From Janthinobacterium agaricidamnosum (GTDB lineage Bacteria > Pseudomonadota > Gammaproteobacteria > Burkholderiales > Burkholderiaceae_D): a DNA stretch of 64,000 nt. A program made the translations under genes and the position numbers. The notes beneath the pieces were generated by a model. That model ran no database searches. It was not told the origin of the DNA and worked only from the letters and a program-made list of their open reading frames with translations. The stretch covers positions 3,782,001-3,846,000 of the forward strand of contig NZ_CP033019.1 in assembly GCF_003667705.1 (NCBI RefSeq). The letters are read 5' to 3'. Below are positions 19,709-28,228 of this stretch, one piece after another. Each line of letters begins with the position of its first letter. Within the stretch, counting starts at the first letter, position 1.

Positions 19709-19930
19709 TCAGTGCACGGCCTGGCGGCGCTGCTCCGGATGCAGCAGCACGCGCTCGATCAGTTCAGGGGCGACATTGTATGACTTCAGGTATTCCAGCG
19801 CGCACAAGGTACTGAAGGCAGCCTGCACGGCGATGCCCAGATCGACGATATCGGACATCTTCTGATCGACCCGCGTATGCAGCATCACGGTTTTGACGGG
19901 CATATGCAGCGTTTCTGTGGAATGAGGCAT
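19709..19930 (-). CDS. Small hypothetical protein, 73 aa
   Basis: Not recognised. The ATG at 19930 is supported by AGGAG 9 bases upstream, which makes translation likely. The protein begins MPHSTETLHM, has no signal peptide or membrane segment, and its C-terminal half (VDLGIAVQAAFSTLCALEYL, then a Pro-Glu-rich end) looks like two amphipathic helices. It may be a small DNA- or protein-binding factor, but nothing in the sequence shows this. It faces the zinc-ribbon mini-protein gene divergently across about 270 bases. Confidence 0.55.
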   Translation of the reverse strand: MPHSTETLHMPVKTVMLHTRVDQKMSDIVDLGIAVQAAFSTLCALEYLKSYNVAPELIERVLLHPEQRRQAVH

Positions 19931-20196
19931 GATGGATGACTCCTGCGAGAAAGTGACGATGGCGGGATACAGCGGCGGGGACCGGCACCAGCGTAGCCAG
20001 CGCGGAAAGTGACAGCGAAAGTATTGCCGAAAAACGCGCGATGTCAATGCCAGCCAGCTATTGCAATGCAGTTTTTTTCAGGGATGCAAGGCCGCGCACT
20101 TTAAGACAGGTCAAACGCCGCATGCGGCACCGGCCTACCATGGGGTTTGCCCGCCATCGCGCAGCACCCGCCCCGCCCGGCACAAGGAGACACGAC

Positions 20197-20373
20197 ATGA
20201 ATACAACACCGTATCCTGAGCAACATCCTGGCGATATCGCCCCGCCCGGCACGCCCGGTACGGGCGAAAACGTCTGCACCCATTGCCGTGGCCGGGGCAC
20301 CATGGACGACGGCCAGCCTTGCGCCATGTGCGGCGGCACGGGCGTGGTCATCGCCGGCGTGGGTGGCGGCTAA
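20197..20373 (+). CDS. 58-aa protein with two CxxCxGxG motifs
   Basis: A 58-residue protein with an excellent AAGGAGA ribosome-binding site 6 bases before the ATG. After a Pro/Gly-rich lead it carries CTHCRGRG (Cys27, Cys30) and CAMCGGTG (Cys42, Cys45), the half-sites that pair to bind one zinc ion in the cysteine-rich domain of DnaJ. Here they stand alone without a J domain, so it is a minimal zinc hairpin. Proteins like this are seen in many bacteria; a role in binding unfolded protein or RNA is speculation. No operon partner. Confidence 0.7.
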   Translation: MNTTPYPEQHPGDIAPPGTPGTGENVCTHCRGRGTMDDGQPCAMCGGTGVVIAGVGGG

Positions 20374-20425
20374 AGGCAGGGAGATAGGCATGGACAAGGC
20401 GCGGCAGGCACGGCCATAATCATGC

Positions 20426-21016
20426 ATGCCCGCCGCCCCATCCACTCCCCAGCCCGACCAGCCCCGTCCCCAGCCGGCCTCGCTTGCCGACCTGTTCTTC
20501 TCGTTCACCTGGCTGGCCCTGCAAGGCTTTGGCGGCGTGCTGGCCGTGATCCAGCGCGAAATGGTGGAGCGCAAGCGCTGGCTGACGCAGGAGGAATTCC
20601 TCGAGGACTGGGCCGTGGCGCAAATCATGCCCGGGCCGAATGTCGTCAACCTGTCGCTGATGGTGGGCGGGCGCTATTTCGGCTTGAAAGGCGCGCTGAC
20701 GGCGCTGGTCGGCATGCTGGCCGTACCCCTCGTCATCGTCCTGCTGCTGGGCGTGCTGTACACGCGCTTTGGCGACAACCCGCAGATGGCGGGCGCCCTG
20801 CGCGGCATGGCGGCCGTCTCGGCCGGCATGATCGCCGCCACGGGCGTGAAGCTGGCCACCGCACTGGCCAGGCATCCGCTGCCCCTGTGGCTGACCTTGT
20901 CCATCACCGTGCTGGGCGTGCTGATGGTGGCGATCTTCCGCTGGCCCCTGCTGTACATCCTGCTGGGCCTGGGCGGCATCGGCTGCCTGCTGACGTACCG
21001 GAAGCTGCCCGCATGA
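20426..21016 (+). CDS. Chromate transporter, single CHR domain (first half)
   Basis: A 196-residue inner-membrane protein of the CHR family, start ATG 20426 with only a weak ribosome-binding site. It has the family's QGFGGVLAVIQREMV and QIMPGPNVVNLSLMVGGR motifs and about five hydrophobic segments. Full-length ChrA has two such halves; here each half is a separate gene, the short-chain arrangement in which both proteins are needed. The next gene begins at an ATGA overlap with this stop. CHR proteins export chromate; housekeeping function in strains without chromate exposure is unclear. Confidence 0.87.
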   Translation: MPAAPSTPQPDQPRPQPASLADLFFSFTWLALQGFGGVLAVIQREMVERKRWLTQEEFLEDWAVAQIMPGPNVVNLSLMVGGRYFGLKGALTALVGMLAVPLVIVLLLGVLYTRFGDNPQMAGALRGMAAVSAGMIAATGVKLATALARHPLPLWLTLSITVLGVLMVAIFRWPLLYILLGLGGIGCLLTYRKLPA

Positions 21017-21597
21017 CGCCGCCATTGCAACTGGCCTTGAGCGCGGGCGACTGGCTGAACCTGTTCGGCCACTACCTGATGCTGTCGCTGATGTCGATCG
21101 GCGGCGCCATTTCCACCACCTCCGAAATGCACCGCTTCCTCGTCGAACAGCATGGCTGGCTGACCCAGGCGCAATTCAACGAGTCGATCGCCATCGCGCA
21201 AGCCGCCCCCGGCCCCAACGTCCTGTTCGTCGCCCTGATGGGCTGGAACGTGGGCATGAATGCGGGCAGCTACACGGCCGCGTATCTCGGCGTGTTCATC
21301 ACGATGGTGGGTATCATGCTGCCCAGCACCACCCTCACCTACGTGGCGGCCCAGTGGGGCTACCGCAACCGCGACCTGCGGCCCGTGCGCGCCTTCAAGC
21401 AGGGCATGGCGCCCATCGTCGTCGCCCTCCTGATTTCCACGGGCATGATCTTGGGCGGAGCCAACCACGACATCCACACGGACTGGCCCCTGTGGAGCCT
21501 GTCCATCGTGGCCGGCCTGATCATCTGGCGCACGAAGATCCATTTATTGTGGCTGCTGGCGGCTGGCGCGGTGCTGGGGTGGCTGCAGCTCGTTTAA
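21013..21597 (+). CDS. Chromate transporter, single CHR domain (second half)
   Basis: A 194-residue membrane protein overlapping the previous stop codon by four bases (ATGA), hence translationally coupled. Motifs GGAISTTSEMHRFLVE and IAQAAPGPNVLFVALMGW match the CHR domain. It is distinct enough from its partner to be the complementary half of a heterodimeric exporter. It ends one base before the convergent urtE stop, so the two transcripts meet tail to tail with no room for a terminator. Confidence 0.87.
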   Translation: MTPPLQLALSAGDWLNLFGHYLMLSLMSIGGAISTTSEMHRFLVEQHGWLTQAQFNESIAIAQAAPGPNVLFVALMGWNVGMNAGSYTAAYLGVFITMVGIMLPSTTLTYVAAQWGYRNRDLRPVRAFKQGMAPIVVALLISTGMILGGANHDIHTDWPLWSLSIVAGLIIWRTKIHLLWLLAAGAVLGWLQLV

Positions 21598-21598
21598 G

Positions 21599-22297
21599 CT
21601 ACACGGCCAGATGGCGCTTCACCTCCTCGCCATCCATCTGTTCCGCCTTGCCGCTGGCGACCACGCTGCCGCGCGACAGCACGATGAAGTCGTCGGCCAG
21701 TGCGCGGGCAAAATCAAAATACTGTTCGCACAGCACGATGGCCATGTCGCCCCGCTGTTTCAACAAGGAAATAACGCGGCCGATATCCTTGATGACGGAA
21801 GGCTGGATGCCCTCCGTCGGCTCGTCAAAGATGATCAATTGCGGCTCGGCCAGCAGGGCGCGGGCGATGGCCAGCTGCTGCTGTTGCCCGCCAGACAAAT
21901 CGCCCCCGCGCCGCTGCAGCATCTCTTTTAGTACGGGGAACAGCTCATACACGTGGGGATCGATGCGCGAGGCCAGCCTGCCCCGCTTGCTCGCCATGCC
22001 CATCAGCAAGTTTTCCTCGACTGTCAGGCGCGCAAAGATGTCGCGTCCCTGCGGCACGTAAGCGATGCCCAGCTTGGCCCGTACATGCGGCGCCAGCCGG
22101 GTGATGTCGCGCCCATGGAAGACCACCTTGCCCTGCGCCACGGGCAGCACGCCCATCAGGCATTTCAGCAAGGTCGTCTTGCCCACGCCATTACGCCCCA
22201 GCAAGGCCAGGCATTCGCCCTTGCGCGCCGACAGGTCGATGCCGCGCAAGGTGTGCGAGGAGCCATAGTATTGATTCAATTGTTGCACTTCGAGCAT
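21599..22297 (-). CDS. urtE: Urea ABC transporter ATP-binding subunit UrtE
   Basis: A 232-residue ATPase. ATG 22297 fits the family's MLEVQQLNQYYG start; the long upstream extension of the frame overlaps urtD and is not used. Walker A GRNGVGKT, signature LSGGQQQQ, Walker B LIIFDEPTEGIQPS. The EGIQPS sequence after Walker B is typical of branched-chain amino acid and urea (LivF/UrtE) ATPases. It is the last gene of the urtABCDE operon and pairs with UrtD to energise uptake. No urease gene follows within the window; the next gene is on the other strand. Confidence 0.93.
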   Translation of the reverse strand: MLEVQQLNQYYGSSHTLRGIDLSARKGECLALLGRNGVGKTTLLKCLMGVLPVAQGKVVFHGRDITRLAPHVRAKLGIAYVPQGRDIFARLTVEENLLMGMASKRGRLASRIDPHVYELFPVLKEMLQRRGGDLSGGQQQQLAIARALLAEPQLIIFDEPTEGIQPSVIKDIGRVISLLKQRGDMAIVLCEQYFDFARALADDFIVLSRGSVVASGKAEQMDGEEVKRHLAV

Positions 22298-22316
22298 GGC
22301 CTGCGATCTCCCCTTA

Positions 22317-23147
22317 TTATCTTCCCAGATAGACTTCGATGACGCGCTCGTCGGCTTGCACTTCGTCCATGCGCCCCTGTGCCAGCACGGAACCCTCATG
22401 CAGCACGGTGACGATGCCTTGCTGGGCGATCTCCGTGACGAAACCCATGTCGTGCTCGACCACCATGATGGAATGCTTGCCGCGCAATTCATTGAGCAGT
22501 TCCGCCGTACGCGCCGTTTCCGCATCCGACATGCCGGCCACGGGTTCATCCAATAAAATCAGCTGCGGCTCCTGCATCAGGAGCATACCGATTTCCAGCC
22601 ATTGCTTTTGCCCATGCGACAGTAGTCCGGCCGGCCGCGCTTCGTGGCCGTTCAGGCGGATCAGGCGCAAGATCGCTTCGATCCTGCCCGCCTGCTCGGA
22701 CGACAAGCGCGCAAACAGGGTGGGCGCCACGCGCTTGTCCATCTTCATCGCCAGTTCCAGGTTGTCGAATACCGTGTGCTGCTCGAACACGGTGGGGCGC
22801 TGGAACTTGCGGCCGATGCCTGCGTGGGCGATTTGCGCTTCCGTCATGGTGGCCAGATTCATGGTCTGGCCGAACCAGGCCGTGCCGGACGTGGGCCGCG
22901 TCTTTCCCGTGATGACATCCATCATCGTCGTCTTGCCCGCGCCGTTCGGGCCGATGATGCAGCGCAACTCGCCCACGGAAATATCGAGGCTCAGCTTGTT
23001 GATGGCCTTGAAGCCGTCGAACGACACGCTGATGTCTTCCAGATACAAAATCGCGCCATGGGTCGTGTCGACGCCCTCGCCTTTTACGCGCGCATACGTG
23101 GCGCCAGCCTCGGTGCCGGCCATGCCGGGCAACATGCGGATGCTCAT
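22317..23147 (-). CDS. urtD: Urea ABC transporter ATP-binding subunit UrtD
   Basis: A 276-residue LivG-type ATPase starting in an ATGA overlap with the end of urtC. Walker A GPNGAGKT, signature region LSHGQKQ, Walker B LILLDEPVAGMSD. The first ~30 residues precede the ATPase core and are common in UrtD. It forms the ABC dimer with UrtE on the cytoplasmic side of the permeases UrtB and UrtC. A 19-bp gap separates it from urtE. Confidence 0.94.
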   Translation of the reverse strand: MSIRMLPGMAGTEAGATYARVKGEGVDTTHGAILYLEDISVSFDGFKAINKLSLDISVGELRCIIGPNGAGKTTMMDVITGKTRPTSGTAWFGQTMNLATMTEAQIAHAGIGRKFQRPTVFEQHTVFDNLELAMKMDKRVAPTLFARLSSEQAGRIEAILRLIRLNGHEARPAGLLSHGQKQWLEIGMLLMQEPQLILLDEPVAGMSDAETARTAELLNELRGKHSIMVVEHDMGFVTEIAQQGIVTVLHEGSVLAQGRMDEVQADERVIEVYLGR

Positions 23148-24265
23148 GCGGCCTCCTCTGCCACGGCGGCGACTTTTTTACGTTTGAGCTTGTTCAAGAC
23201 ACCGAGCATGCCTTGCTGCATGAACAGCGTCACGCCGATGAACAGCAAGCCCAGCGCAAACAGCCACAATTCCGGCAAGGCGGCCGTGAACCAGCTTTTC
23301 AAGCCGTTCACGGTGAAGGCGCCCACAATCGGACCGAGCAAGGTACCGCGCCCGCCCACCGCCACCCACACGACCATTTCGATGGAGTTGGCAGGCGACA
23401 TCTCGGACGGGTTGATGATGCCCACTTGCGGCACGTACAGGGCGCCGGCGATGCCGCACAGCACGGCCGACAAGGTCCAGACGAACAGCTTGAACCACAG
23501 CGGGTTGTAGCCGAGGAACATCAGCCGCGCTTCGCTGTCGCGCACGCCCTGCAGCACCCTGCCCAGTTTCGAGCGGACGATGGCGCGCGCGCCGATCAAG
23601 GCGGTCAGCAGGAAAGCCAGGGTCAGCAGGAACAGCACGGCCCGGGTGGCGGGTGCCGTGATGTTATGGCCCAATATCGTCTTGAAATCCGTGAAGCCGT
23701 TGTTGCCGCCAAAGCCGGTGTCATTGCGGAAGAACAAGAGCATGAAGGCATACGTCATCGCTTGCGTGATGATGGAAAAATACACGCCCTTGATGCGCGA
23801 ACGAAACGCGAAATAACCGAAGACGAAGGCCAGCACGCCCGGCACCAGCACGACAAGGGCCATGCAGTACCAGAAGTGTTCCGTGAAGGCCCAGTACCAC
23901 GGGTAGGTCTTCCAGTCGAGAAAGACCATGAAGTCGGGCAAGCTGCTGCGGTACTGGCCCTGGTCGCCGATGGCGCGCATCAGATACATGCCGTGCGCAT
24001 ACGCGCCCAAGGCAAAGAACACGCCGTGGCCCAGCGACAAGATACCCGTGTAGCCCCAGACGAGGTCCAACGCCAGCGCGGCCAGTGCATAGCACATGAA
24101 CTTGCCCACCAGCGCCACCGTGTAGGCGGACACATGCAAGGCATGGCCTTCGGCAAACGCCAGATTAAACATCGGCAACAGCGCTGCCAGCACGCTGCAG
24201 GCGGCAATCGCCAGCCACACGGGCCGCGTGAACAGGCCCTGTTTGATCGGGTAGGAGGTAGTCAT
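23144..24265 (-). CDS. urtC: Urea ABC transporter permease UrtC
   Basis: A 373-residue LivM-type permease with around ten membrane helices. The segments DLVWGYTGILSLGHGVFFALGAY (read as DLVWGYTGIL, SLGHGVFFALG) and ARAIVRSKLGRVLQGVRDSE match UrtC. It starts inside the urtB stop (ATGA overlap) and ends inside the urtD start. It forms the membrane channel with UrtB. Confidence 0.94.
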   Translation of the reverse strand: MTTSYPIKQGLFTRPVWLAIAACSVLAALLPMFNLAFAEGHALHVSAYTVALVGKFMCYALAALALDLVWGYTGILSLGHGVFFALGAYAHGMYLMRAIGDQGQYRSSLPDFMVFLDWKTYPWYWAFTEHFWYCMALVVLVPGVLAFVFGYFAFRSRIKGVYFSIITQAMTYAFMLLFFRNDTGFGGNNGFTDFKTILGHNITAPATRAVLFLLTLAFLLTALIGARAIVRSKLGRVLQGVRDSEARLMFLGYNPLWFKLFVWTLSAVLCGIAGALYVPQVGIINPSEMSPANSIEMVVWVAVGGRGTLLGPIVGAFTVNGLKSWFTAALPELWLFALGLLFIGVTLFMQQGMLGVLNKLKRKKVAAVAEEAA

Positions 24266-25854
24266 TCGACGCTGCGTCCCTTCATGGCAAACAGGCCCTG
24301 CGGCCTGCGCTGGATGAAAATGATGATGAAGACGAGAATGGCGATCTTCGCCAGCACGGCGCCCGCCACCGGTTCAAGGAATTTGTTGACTTCGCCCAGG
24401 CCCAGCGCGGCGATCACGGTGCCGGCCAGCTGGCCCACGCCGCCGAGCACCACCACCATGAAAGAGTCGACGATGTAGCTTTGCCCCAGGTCCGGCCCCA
24501 CATTGCCCAGCTGCGACAGGGCCACGCCGCCCAGGCCCGCGATGCCGGAACCGAGGCCGAAAGTGAGCATGTCGACCTTGCCCGTGGCCACGCCCACGCA
24601 ATCGGCCATGCGGCGGTTTTGCGTAACGGCCCGCACGAACAGGCCCAGGCGCGTCTTGTTGAGGATCAGCCACACGGCCACCACGACGACGACGGCGAAG
24701 GCGATGATGGCCAGCCGGTTGTACGGCAACACGAGGCCGCCCAGTACCGTCACGCCGCCCGACATCCAGGCCGGATTGGCCACTTCCACGTTTTGCGCGC
24801 CGAATATCGTGCGGACCAGCTGCATCAGGATCAGGCTGATGCCCCAGGTAGCCAGCAGGGTTTCCAGCGGCCGGCCGTACAGCCAGCGGATCACCGTGCG
24901 TTCGAGCGCCACGCCCACCAGGCCGGCAACAAAAAAGGCGGCCGGCAAGGCGGCCAGCAGGTAGGCATCCTGCAGGCCCGGCAGGTAGGCGCGGAAGAAC
25001 AGCTGGCATAAATACGTCGTGTACGCGCCTATCATCAGCAATTCGCCATGCGCCATATTGATGATGCCCATCAGGCCGAAGGTGATGGCCAGGCCCAGCG
25101 CCGCCAGCAGCAGCACGCTGCCCAGCGAGATGCCATAAAACACGTTGCCGGCCAATTCCATGCGCGCCACTCGGCCCTTGATCTGGCGCATGGTGTCGAT
25201 GGCCGCCAGCTGCACGGCTTCGTCGGGTTCGCCGCCCTGCTCCAGCATGGCTTGCAGCACAGGCAGCAGGCGCGCATCGCTGCTGCCCGCCAGCGCCTGC
25301 ACGGCGGCCTTGCGCGTGGCGGCGTCGGGTGCATGCAGGTTGGCGCTGGCGATCAGCACTTGCAATAGTTGTTGAATTTCAGCGTCGCTTTCCCGCGCCA
25401 GCGCGGTGCGGATCAGGGGGAGCTGCGCGGGGTCGACCGCCTTTTGCAAGGCTTGCGCGGCGGCCAGGCGGGCGCTGCGCTCCGGCGCCAGCAGCTGCAA
25501 ACCCGACAAGGCGCCTGCCACAGCCGCGCGCAAGCGGTTGTTGACCATCACGCCATCGATGCCGTCGGGCAGCGGCACGTTCCGTCCGATTGCCGGGTCA
25601 ACCGCCTGCTCGCCGTCAACGATGTATACCTTGCCGTCGGGCGCGGCGTACAAGGCGTCGTCCTGCAGCGCTTGCAGCACCTTGGCAGCCTCGGGCGTGG
25701 CGAGGGCGGCGATCTGCGCCACGGCGGCGACCCTGGCGTCGGAATCGTCGCCGGCCAGCAGCTTGAGCAGGTCGGGAGGGATGGCGGCCTGCGCCAGCGA
25801 GGATAGCAACAGGCAGGCGAGGACCAGCAGTTTGGGGAGAAGCTGCATGTGCAT
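24262..25854 (-). CDS. urtB: Urea ABC transporter permease UrtB
   Basis: About 530 residues from ATG 25854; ATG 25848 and 25863 are alternatives. A signal peptide (ending near AQA-AI) leads into a periplasmic region of ~230 residues with HEAT-like helical repeats and the segment APDGKVYIVDGEQ, an extension characteristic of UrtB rather than of LivH. The C-terminal ~290 residues form the LivH-type permease with the MGIINMAHGELLMIGAY motif. A 12-bp hairpin stands in the gap to urtA and may lower expression relative to the binding protein. Confidence 0.93.
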   Translation of the reverse strand: MHMQLLPKLLVLACLLLSSLAQAAIPPDLLKLLAGDDSDARVAAVAQIAALATPEAAKVLQALQDDALYAAPDGKVYIVDGEQAVDPAIGRNVPLPDGIDGVMVNNRLRAAVAGALSGLQLLAPERSARLAAAQALQKAVDPAQLPLIRTALARESDAEIQQLLQVLIASANLHAPDAATRKAAVQALAGSSDARLLPVLQAMLEQGGEPDEAVQLAAIDTMRQIKGRVARMELAGNVFYGISLGSVLLLAALGLAITFGLMGIINMAHGELLMIGAYTTYLCQLFFRAYLPGLQDAYLLAALPAAFFVAGLVGVALERTVIRWLYGRPLETLLATWGISLILMQLVRTIFGAQNVEVANPAWMSGGVTVLGGLVLPYNRLAIIAFAVVVVVAVWLILNKTRLGLFVRAVTQNRRMADCVGVATGKVDMLTFGLGSGIAGLGGVALSQLGNVGPDLGQSYIVDSFMVVVLGGVGQLAGTVIAALGLGEVNKFLEPVAGAVLAKIAILVFIIIFIQRRPQGLFAMKGRSVE

Positions 25855-25913
25855 GGATTCCATGTAGTAAAGCCGATGTCTTGATAGGTATCCTTCCCCC
25901 AAAGACAAGGACA

Positions 25914-25940
25914 GGGGTCAGACCCGCCGGGTCTGACCCC
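25914..25940. repeat. 12-bp perfect palindrome GGGGTCAGACCC between urtA and urtB
   Basis: GGGGTCAGACCC (25914-25925) is exactly inverted at 25929-25940 with a 3-base loop. In the urt transcript it would form a very stable hairpin 46 bases after the urtA stop, without a T run, so it is better explained as a messenger-stabilising or dispersed repeat than as a terminator. Confidence 0.7.
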
Positions 25941-25985
25941 AGCTCTTTGCCTGGGGTTGCGGCGACGAATCGACGCGCAAGCTTT

Positions 25986-27239
25986 TTACAGCTTCTGCTT
26001 GCCCTCATTGCCCTTGATAAACGGGCTCCACGGCTGGGCGCGTATCGGTTCCTTGGTTTTCCACACGACATTGAATTGCCCATCGGCCTTGATCTCGCCG
26101 ATCATCACGGGCTTGTGCAAGTGGTGGTTCGTTGCATCCATGGTCAGGGTGAAGCCCGATGGCGCCTTGACGCTCTGGCCCGCCATGGCGGCGATCACCT
26201 TGTCCGTGTCCGTCGATTTCGCCTTTTCCACGGCTTGCGCCCACATGTGGATGCCCACATAGGTCGCTTCCATCGGGTCGTTCGTCACCACAGAACCCGC
26301 GTTCGGCAGCTTTTGCGCCACGGCGTACGCCTTCCACTGCTTGATGAAAGCGGTATTCACGGGGTTCTTGACGGATTCAAAGTAATTCCACGCCGCCAGA
26401 TGGCCGAGCAAGGGTTTGGTATCGATGCCGCGCAGCTCTTCCTCGCCCACGGAAAACGCGACGACGGGCACGTCCGTGGCTTTCAGGCCCGCATTGCCCA
26501 GTTCCTTGTAGAACGGCACGTTGGAATCGCCATTGATGGTGGAAATGACGGCCGTCTTGCCGCCAGTGGAAAACTTCTTGATGTTGGCAACGATGGTTTG
26601 ATAGTCGGCGTGGCCGAACGGCGTGTAGACCTCGCTGATATCGCTATCCTTGACTCCCTTGCTTTTCAGAAAGGCGCGCAGGATCTTGTTGGTGGTGCGC
26701 GGATACACATAATCCGTGCCCAGCAGCACGAAGCGCTTGGCGCCGCCGCCATCTGTGCTCATCAGGTATTCGACGGCGGGAATCGCCTGCTGGTTGGGCG
26801 CGGCGCCCGTATAAAACACATTCTTTTCCAGCTCCTCGCCCTCGTATTGCACCGGGTAAAACAGCAGGCTGTTGAGTTCCTTGAAGACGGGCAAAACCGA
26901 CTTGCGCGACACGGACGTCCAGCAGCCGAATACCACGGCCACCTTGTCTTGCGCTACCAGTTGTCTCGCTTTTTCCGCGAACAAAGGCCAGTTCGACGCG
27001 GGGTCGACGACGACGGCTTCCAGCTTCTTGCCCAGCACGCCACCCTTGGCATTGATCTCGGCAATCGTCATCAGCGCCACATCCTTGAGCGATGTTTCGG
27101 AGATGGCCATGGTGCCCGACAGGGAGTGCAAGATGCCGACCTTGATCGTATCAGCGGCCAGGGCTGCCTGCATATAAGTGGACGTGGCCAGGGCGAATGC
27201 GCCGGCGGCGGCCGCTTTCAGGATGATGCGTCGTGACAT
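25986..27239 (-). CDS. urtA: Urea ABC transporter substrate-binding protein UrtA
   Basis: A 417-residue periplasmic binding protein. ATG 27239 has AGGAG 6-7 bases upstream. The N-terminus MSRRIILKAAAAGAFAL has a twin arginine followed by a hydrophobic stretch, so Tat export is possible. The mature part begins DTIKVGILHSLSGTMAISE and contains FGCWTSVSRKSVLPVF and LFYPVQYEGEE, which are hallmarks of UrtA/AmiC-like urea or short-amide receptors. It is the first gene of the operon. Expression is commonly under nitrogen (NtrC) control in the family; no clear sigma-54 promoter was recognised upstream. Confidence 0.94.
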   Translation of the reverse strand: MSRRIILKAAAAGAFALATSTYMQAALAADTIKVGILHSLSGTMAISETSLKDVALMTIAEINAKGGVLGKKLEAVVVDPASNWPLFAEKARQLVAQDKVAVVFGCWTSVSRKSVLPVFKELNSLLFYPVQYEGEELEKNVFYTGAAPNQQAIPAVEYLMSTDGGGAKRFVLLGTDYVYPRTTNKILRAFLKSKGVKDSDISEVYTPFGHADYQTIVANIKKFSTGGKTAVISTINGDSNVPFYKELGNAGLKATDVPVVAFSVGEEELRGIDTKPLLGHLAAWNYFESVKNPVNTAFIKQWKAYAVAQKLPNAGSVVTNDPMEATYVGIHMWAQAVEKAKSTDTDKVIAAMAGQSVKAPSGFTLTMDATNHHLHKPVMIGEIKADGQFNVVWKTKEPIRAQPWSPFIKGNEGKQKL

Positions 27240-27353
27240 GGGGACTCCTGTGATGGGTTCGTGGGGTCGAGCTGGGCCTGCCATGTTGTTAAAGCAGAAT
27301 GCGTGCCAGCGCCTACAGCTGTCCGCCATGGTGCACGCGGCGCTCGCCGCACG

Positions 27354-27391
27354 AAAAAAAACCTGGCTGCACAAGGACTGTGCAGCCAGGT
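27354..27391 (-). terminator. Strong rho-independent terminator after the DUF4349 operon
   Basis: A 13-bp perfect stem (ACCTGGCTGCACA, 27361-27373, with its complement at 27379-27391), loop AGGAC, followed on the minus strand by seven T (27354-27360). It isolates the DUF4349 operon from urtA, which begins 115 bases further on. Confidence 0.92.
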
Positions 27392-27424
27392 TTCAAATTG
27401 CCGTAAAACGGTGCGCCGGAGGCT

Positions 27425-28213
27425 TTAATCCTTGCGCGGCAAGCCTCTCAAGCGGCGCCAGCCCTTGCGGCCCAGCGGGAACAGCAGCACGAAAGCGATC
27501 AGCCACGGCAGGATGTAAGCCATGGCCGTGATGGCGTTGGCCACGCCTTCCGACAGGTTGTCCGTGAAATTGCCCAGCGCACGCTTGACGGGGCGCCAGA
27601 ACGATTGCTTGCCTTCAGCGCTGATCATTACGTTCAGCAAGTCCGTGTCGATGCGCTGCATTAATAGCGCATTGGCCGCCGTCGCCTGCTCCAGCTCCAC
27701 TTGCACGGTGGCCAGCTCCTTCGTCACCTTGATCAGGGCGTCGACGTTCGCGCCAGAGCGCTTTTCCAGGTCTTGCAGCTGCGCCTGGTACTGTTTCAGC
27801 ATCTCCAGGCGCTTCTTGCTGTCGAGCACAGGACGGCCCAGGTCTTCCACCTTGGTGCCCTGGCTGGTGACGTCGCCTTCGGCCGCGACCAGCGCGACGA
27901 GCTTTTTGATGCCGGCCGGCTTGGCGCGCATGCTGATGCGCGCATGCACGTAGCGGCCGCTGTCGAGGCTGGAATCGAACAGCAAACAGCCGTTTTCCGT
28001 ATCGGCCTTGCAGGCGGCGACCACTTTTTCATACAGAGGCCGCACTTGCGCCTCGCTCGTATCGACGCTGACATTGTGTTCATAGGCAAGAAACTCGCTG
28101 CCTTTTTCCTTGCCGTCGAGACGCGCGGCGCTCGATTGCCCGCCGCTCTCGCCCTTGCCGCCGCAACCGGCCAGCAGCAACAGGCCGAACAGACCAAGAT
28201 ACACTTTTTTCAT
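27425..28213 (-). CDS. DUF4349 lipoprotein
   Basis: A 262-residue envelope protein. Lipobox LLAGC places the lipid on Cys17. Residues ~40-215 match the DUF4349 pattern: SEAQVRPLYEKVVAACK, a coiled-coil helix LDSKKRLEMLKQYQAQLQDL (read as LDSKKRLEML, KQYQAQLQDL) and VTKELATVQVELEQ. A membrane helix at ~230-250 is followed by a basic tail. DUF4349 proteins are inner-membrane proteins of unknown function with a periplasmic coiled coil. Having both a lipobox and a C-terminal membrane helix is typical of the family. It is second in an operon with the transglutaminase 15 bases upstream, and is followed by a terminator. Confidence 0.85.
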   Translation of the reverse strand: MKKVYLGLFGLLLLAGCGGKGESGGQSSAARLDGKEKGSEFLAYEHNVSVDTSEAQVRPLYEKVVAACKADTENGCLLFDSSLDSGRYVHARISMRAKPAGIKKLVALVAAEGDVTSQGTKVEDLGRPVLDSKKRLEMLKQYQAQLQDLEKRSGANVDALIKVTKELATVQVELEQATAANALLMQRIDTDLLNVMISAEGKQSFWRPVKRALGNFTDNLSEGVANAITAMAYILPWLIAFVLLFPLGRKGWRRLRGLPRKD

Positions 28214-28228
28214 GATTTCTTTCTGAGA

